Positions 6,059 to 8,789 of a stretch of 8,789 nucleotides of DNA are shown here, one piece after another. Location of the stretch: contig DUZM01000103.1 of the NCBI GenBank assembly GCA_013349485.1, positions 1 to 8,789 of the forward strand. Reading direction: 5' to 3'. Positions within the stretch are counted from its first letter, which is position 1. Each line of letters begins with the position of its first letter. A program made the translations under genes and the position numbers. The DNA comes from Candidatus Hydrogenedentota bacterium (lineage in GTDB: Bacteria; Hydrogenedentota; Hydrogenedentia; Hydrogenedentales; SLHB01). The notes below the pieces were generated by a model that saw only the letters and a list, made by a program, of their open reading frames with translations, made no database searches and had not been told where the DNA came from.

Positions 6059-6706
6059 ATGTCCACACATCCCTTCATTTACAGTCTGCTTCTTCTGGCG
6101 GTGGCGGCCGTTGTTTGTTCTTGCGACAGCAGAAGTCCTACTGAGACGCCGTTGCCTGAATCCACGGCTGCGGAGAAGGGCATGGCAACGCAAGGCCCTG
6201 CTGCTCGTGAGCAGGGGCCGGACGTAACGGGTGCGGGCGCCTCTCTCAAGGTAGCCGAGCCGCCTGCGGAAGGCGCCGAAGCCGGGCCGCGTGTTGCTAG
6301 TTACACGCTGACGGCGAAGGGCGGCAGAGAATGTACCATTGCATTTAACTTCGACCGTGGGAACAAGCTTCGCAACGTCGACATTAACCCTCCTGTTCCT
6401 CTTGGGGGAGACACCCAACTTGCTGAAGAGTTCCAGTTCGTGAGCAAGAACGGGAAACCCGTGACAATCGCGGTGCGCTGGACGTCGGGCGAGGCACGAG
6501 AACTCATGAATATTGATGTTCTGCCCTGGACGCCTGAACCCGGCACGGTGCCCGAAGGAGAGACACGAGAAAGAACCCTTCTTCTGGAGACGAAGGAGGG
6601 CCGTGACATAGAGGTGAAGTCGACGTGGCGGGGCCTTCCGGGCGGCGGAATCGAACTCCGGTACATCGAGTTTAAAGAGAGCCCCGATATCGCTGAAAAG
6701 GGATGA
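6059..6706 (+). CDS. Predicted lipoprotein with three diverged internal repeats
   Basis: 215 residues, family not recognised. The N-terminus is a lipoprotein signal: hydrophobic core IYSLLLLAVAAVV (7-19), lipobox VCSC with Cys22 as the likely lipidated residue. Residue +2 is Asp, the inner-membrane retention signal in E. coli; whether that rule applies here is unknown. Residues about 24-80 are Pro/Glu/Ala-rich and probably a disordered linker. The rest shows three beta-rich repeats at about 82-114, 125-159 and 174-209. Each begins with hydrophobic residues and K-x-G-[RK] (Lys87, Lys130, Lys179), has an aromatic about ten residues on (Phe98, Trp141, Trp190), and ends in a V/I-D/E-[IVF]-x-x-x-P-like strand. 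The ATG follows AAGGAG (6044-6049) by 9 nt. It lies between lemA (72-bp gap) and the M48 protease (63-bp gap), so it may be an envelope partner of that pair. Codon use seems a little less GC-biased than its neighbours, with AGA and CTT codons. Confidence 0.8.
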   Translation: MSTHPFIYSLLLLAVAAVVCSCDSRSPTETPLPESTAAEKGMATQGPAAREQGPDVTGAGASLKVAEPPAEGAEAGPRVASYTLTAKGGRECTIAFNFDRGNKLRNVDINPPVPLGGDTQLAEEFQFVSKNGKPVTIAVRWTSGEARELMNIDVLPWTPEPGTVPEGETRERTLLLETKEGRDIEVKSTWRGLPGGGIELRYIEFKESPDIAEKG

Positions 6707-6709
6707 TGT

Positions 6710-6729
6710 GGCGGACGCTTCGCGCCGCC
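6710..6729 (+). other. Stable hairpin between the lipoprotein and protease genes
   Basis: GGCGG (6710-6714), a single bulged A, CGC (6716-6718), loop TTC, GCG (6722-6724) and CCGCC (6725-6729) form an 8-bp GC-only stem. It begins 4 nt after the lipoprotein stop. No T-run follows, so it is more likely an mRNA-stabilising or attenuating structure than a terminator. It would lower protease expression relative to the upstream genes if it acts as a partial stop. Confidence 0.4.
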
Positions 6730-6769
6730 TAAGGGCCGGGGCCAGTATTCGGCATCATGGATGTAAGCT

Positions 6770-8236
6770 GTGTGGGAACAGATACGATCAAATAGGCGCA
6801 AGTCGTTTTTCCTGGTCTTCATCATGGCGTTTGTGTTGATGGGGTTGGGTTACGTGGTTGGCGAAGCCCTTGCGCGGCAGGCGGGCTTTAGTGGCGCGGG
6901 CATCATCGGGCTGGGTGTCGCGTTGATCGTCTGGCTCGTGATGACGCTGGTCACGTTTGCGGGCGGCGACAAGATTCTGTTGGCCGTGAGCCACGCCCGC
7001 CGAATCGAGAAGCAGGACCATCCGCAACTCTACAACGTCGTCGAGGAGATGACGATTGCCGCCGGGTTGCCCAAGGTGCCCGCCGTATACGTCATCGACG
7101 ACATGGCGCTCAACGCCTTTGCCACGGGCCGTAACCCGGACAAATGCGCCGTGGCCGTCACGGCGGGATTGTTGGCCAAACTCAACCGCGACCAGTTGCA
7201 GGGCGTGATAGCCCACGAGATCTCGCACATCATCAACCGCGACGTACTGCTTATGACGGTGCTCGGGATTATGATGGGCGCCATTGTCATGATCTCGGAG
7301 ATTTTCCTGCGTTCGCTCTGGTACGGCGGTGGCCGGAGATCGAGGCGCTACAGTTCGTCGCGCGGCGGCGGGCAAGCGCAGTTGGTCATGATGATTCTCG
7401 CGGTAGTCTTAGCCATCCTTGCGCCGATCTTGGCGAACCTGATCTATCTGGCGACGTCGCGGAAACGCGAATATCTTGCCGACGCCAACGCGGCCGTCCT
7501 GACACGGTATCCCGACGGCCTGGCCGGCGCGCTCGAGGTCATCGCGCACGACGGCACGAAACTCGCCGCGGCCAACCGCGCGACGGCGCCGATGTACATC
7601 GCCAACCCGTTCAAGAAACTCAAGGCGTCGGCCGGCCTGTTCAGCACGCATCCGCCCATCGAGGAGCGTGTCCGGATTTTGCGCACCATCGGCGGGTCGG
7701 TTTCCTACGCCGCGTATCAGCAAGCGTGGAAGAACGTCGCCGGGAAATCGGCGGGCGCATTGCCTGAATCCGCCCTGAGCGCCTCCGAGTCGCAGCCGGT
7801 TCGTACAGCGCATCCGGATGCCGCGAAGGCCGACAAGAGGCAGCAAATGCGGCAGGCCGGCGACATGCTGCGCAAAGTCAACGAGTTCTTCTTCCTGCCG
7901 TGTGCGTGCGGCCTGCGCATCAAACTCCCGCCGAATTTCAAGAAAGACCACGTAGCGTGCCCGCGGTGTCATCGAGACTTGGCCGTGCCTGTTGCACAGT
8001 TGGCGGCCATCGGCGCGGTGGCCGACACGCTCGCCGGCGAAACCCCGGGGCGCCGCGCACCGGGCATCCCGGCCGCAGCGGCGATGGCCGCCCCACTCGA
8101 GGTCGCGCGAACGGGCAGCGGCTGGCAATCCTTCAAATGCAACTGCGGCAGTACGTTGACTCTCTCCCCCTCGTTCAGCGCGAACCAGATCCGCTGCAAC
8201 CAGTGCGGCAAGACCGTCCGCGTCAAGCAGGCGTGA
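6770..8236 (+). CDS. HtpX-like M48 membrane metalloprotease with tandem C-terminal zinc ribbons
   Basis: 488 residues, against about 290 for E. coli HtpX. The core (1 to about 310) is a typical M48 integral-membrane zinc protease. It has membrane segments at about 13-30 and 43-64, the zinc motif HEISH (His149, Glu150, His153), two more hydrophobic segments (about 160-180 and 205-227) and the third zinc ligand Glu234 in REYLADANAA. FSTHPPIEERVRIL (291-304) is the usual core end. An Arg/Ser/Gly-rich loop lies at 184-201. The extra tail holds two matching ribbons: Cys378-x-Cys380 with Cys397-x-x-Cys400, and Cys457-x-Cys459 with Cys476-x-x-Cys479, joined by an Ala-rich linker. Ribbon spacing is identical (17 residues from second to third Cys). 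HtpX-type enzymes degrade damaged membrane proteins; the tail may bind substrate or partners. The GTG start at 6770 gives the family-typical MWEQIRSNRRKS beginning, although its ribosome binding site is weak (GGATG at 6759-6763). Confidence 0.93.
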   Translation: MWEQIRSNRRKSFFLVFIMAFVLMGLGYVVGEALARQAGFSGAGIIGLGVALIVWLVMTLVTFAGGDKILLAVSHARRIEKQDHPQLYNVVEEMTIAAGLPKVPAVYVIDDMALNAFATGRNPDKCAVAVTAGLLAKLNRDQLQGVIAHEISHIINRDVLLMTVLGIMMGAIVMISEIFLRSLWYGGGRRSRRYSSSRGGGQAQLVMMILAVVLAILAPILANLIYLATSRKREYLADANAAVLTRYPDGLAGALEVIAHDGTKLAAANRATAPMYIANPFKKLKASAGLFSTHPPIEERVRILRTIGGSVSYAAYQQAWKNVAGKSAGALPESALSASESQPVRTAHPDAAKADKRQQMRQAGDMLRKVNEFFFLPCACGLRIKLPPNFKKDHVACPRCHRDLAVPVAQLAAIGAVADTLAGETPGRRAPGIPAAAAMAAPLEVARTGSGWQSFKCNCGSTLTLSPSFSANQIRCNQCGKTVRVKQA

Positions 8237-8243
8237 AGGCAAG

Positions 8244-8789
8244 CTACTCGGCCGGTTCTTGGCCGGCCTCTGCTGTGCCGTGCTCGGGAAACGTGTCCGG
8301 CAAGACGGTCATGGTTGTGCTGAGTCCGAGGGCAAACCCGAGTTCGTTCGGAAAAGTTACTTCGACGTAGTATGCGAGCCACCCGTCTGCGGGCGGCGCG
8401 ACGTTTGCGGTGCACCGGCGGTCGCCGTCGAGGTCTTGGCTTGACCAGAAGGCATTCCGGAAATCGCGGTTGGGCGACGTGGCGCGCCACAGCCGGGCCT
8501 TGCCGTCGGCCCTGTCCCACGCTACCTCGAGCATACCGTCTTTGTTTCGCGACCAGGTCATTTCGGGCATGGGCGTTCCCGTGAGGACATCGTGGTAGAA
8601 GGCGGTCAGGGAGGTCACGGACGCCACGCCGAGGCCGTGGCCGGCGTTGGCCTCGTAATGCAGATACTTGGGCGGTTCGAGTTGCGGGAAATAGAGGTTG
8701 GCCGAATCGACGCACCAGTACGGGTCGTTCGTGCCCAACAAGACCAGTTTCGGCATTGTCATTTCATCGCGGAAGGCGAATGGATCCAC
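8244..8789 (-). CDS. PhoPQ-activated pathogenicity-related (PqaA-type) protein, C-terminal part
   Basis: Only the last 181 codons are in the window; the frame is open to the right edge, so the true start lies beyond it. The GTG at the very edge encodes an internal Val, not a start. VDPFAFRDEMTMPKLVLLG followed by TNDPYW is characteristic of the PhoPQ-related family (alpha/beta-hydrolase fold). The catalytic Asp is probably Asp22 of the visible part (GTNDPYW) and the catalytic His is His51 (NAGHGL); the nucleophile Ser must lie upstream. After the hydrolase core, about residues 75-165 form a beta-rich C-terminal domain (MTWSRNKDGMLEVAW, then LAYYVEVTFPNELGFALG). The name comes from a Salmonella gene; the enzymatic substrate is not established and no PhoPQ link is shown here. 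Its stop (8246-8244) faces the protease stop across 7 bp. Confidence 0.88.
   Translation of the reverse strand: MDPFAFRDEMTMPKLVLLGTNDPYWCVDSANLYFPQLEPPKYLHYEANAGHGLGVASVTSLTAFYHDVLTGTPMPEMTWSRNKDGMLEVAWDRADGKARLWRATSPNRDFRNAFWSSQDLDGDRRCTANVAPPADGWLAYYVEVTFPNELGFALGLSTTMTVLPDTFPEHGTAEAGQEPAE
8250..8268. terminator. Hairpin at the convergent gene ends, weak bidirectional terminator candidate
   Basis: GGCCGG (8250-8255) pairs with CCGGCC (8263-8268) around a 7-nt loop, inside the last codons of the PqaA-type gene and 14 nt after the protease stop. It is the only obvious structure at the convergent junction. Neither strand has a T-run behind it, so termination is uncertain. Confidence 0.25.

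Noticed and set aside
6740..6753. GG-N10-GC spacing before the protease start, as in sigma-54 promoters
   Set aside because: The flanking bases do not match TGGCAC or TTGCA, and the start codon would be only about 17 nt away. Chance match in GC-rich DNA.
6757..6795. 12-codon upstream frame (ATG at 6757) overlapping the protease start
   Set aside because: No ribosome binding site and no conserved feature; the overlap is likely chance.
25..8531. Fourteen CTCGAG hexamers, more than the roughly three expected from base composition
   Set aside because: Those examined fall in genes as in-frame Leu-Glu codon pairs (CTC GAG), so codon choice explains the excess better than a DNA signal.

Overview
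The window is GC-rich bacterial chromosomal DNA, densely coding, with GTG starts on at least four genes and clear AAGGAG-type ribosome binding sites. No rRNA, tRNA, CRISPR array, transposase or phage gene is visible. The taxonomic signal is indirect. Three features together resemble Planctomycetes/PVC-type or Hydrogenedentes-like genomes: a PhoPQ-activated pathogenicity-related (PqaA-type) protein, short CxCG...CxxC zinc ribbons fused to another enzyme, and a CHASE4 kinase paired with an NtrC-type regulator. That placement is inference.

Left part (1-1320, minus strand): a partial CgeB-like glycosyltransferase. It runs off the left edge, is open over all 440 visible codons, and starts at a GTG with a good ribosome binding site. 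It diverges from the next operon across a 98-bp gap that holds a plausible sigma-70 type promoter.

Centre left (1419-4553, plus strand): a two-gene two-component operon. A membrane-bound CHASE4-HAMP-HisKA-HATPase sensor kinase is followed, after 3 bp, by an NtrC-family response regulator (receiver, AAA+ and Fis-type HTH). It is expected to drive sigma-54 promoters, but none is recognisable in the gaps of this window.

Centre right (4749-8236, plus strand): an envelope-associated cluster. In order it holds a two-domain zf-TFIIB zinc-finger protein, a 29-residue single-pass membrane microprotein, LemA, a lipoprotein with three internal repeats, and an HtpX-like M48 membrane metalloprotease. The protease carries about 160 extra C-terminal residues with two matching zinc ribbons. 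The microprotein resembles the first 25 residues of LemA (16 of 24 aligned residues identical) and lies 96 bp upstream of it, so it looks like a tandem duplicate of the LemA membrane anchor. LemA and HtpX-type proteases commonly occur together. The zinc-finger gene, the microprotein, the lipoprotein and the ribbon-tailed protease make this version unusual, and it is the best candidate here for an undescribed system, perhaps in membrane-protein quality control.

Right edge (8244-8789, minus strand): the C-terminal part of a PqaA-type alpha/beta-hydrolase. It converges on the protease gene with only 7 bp between the stop codons.
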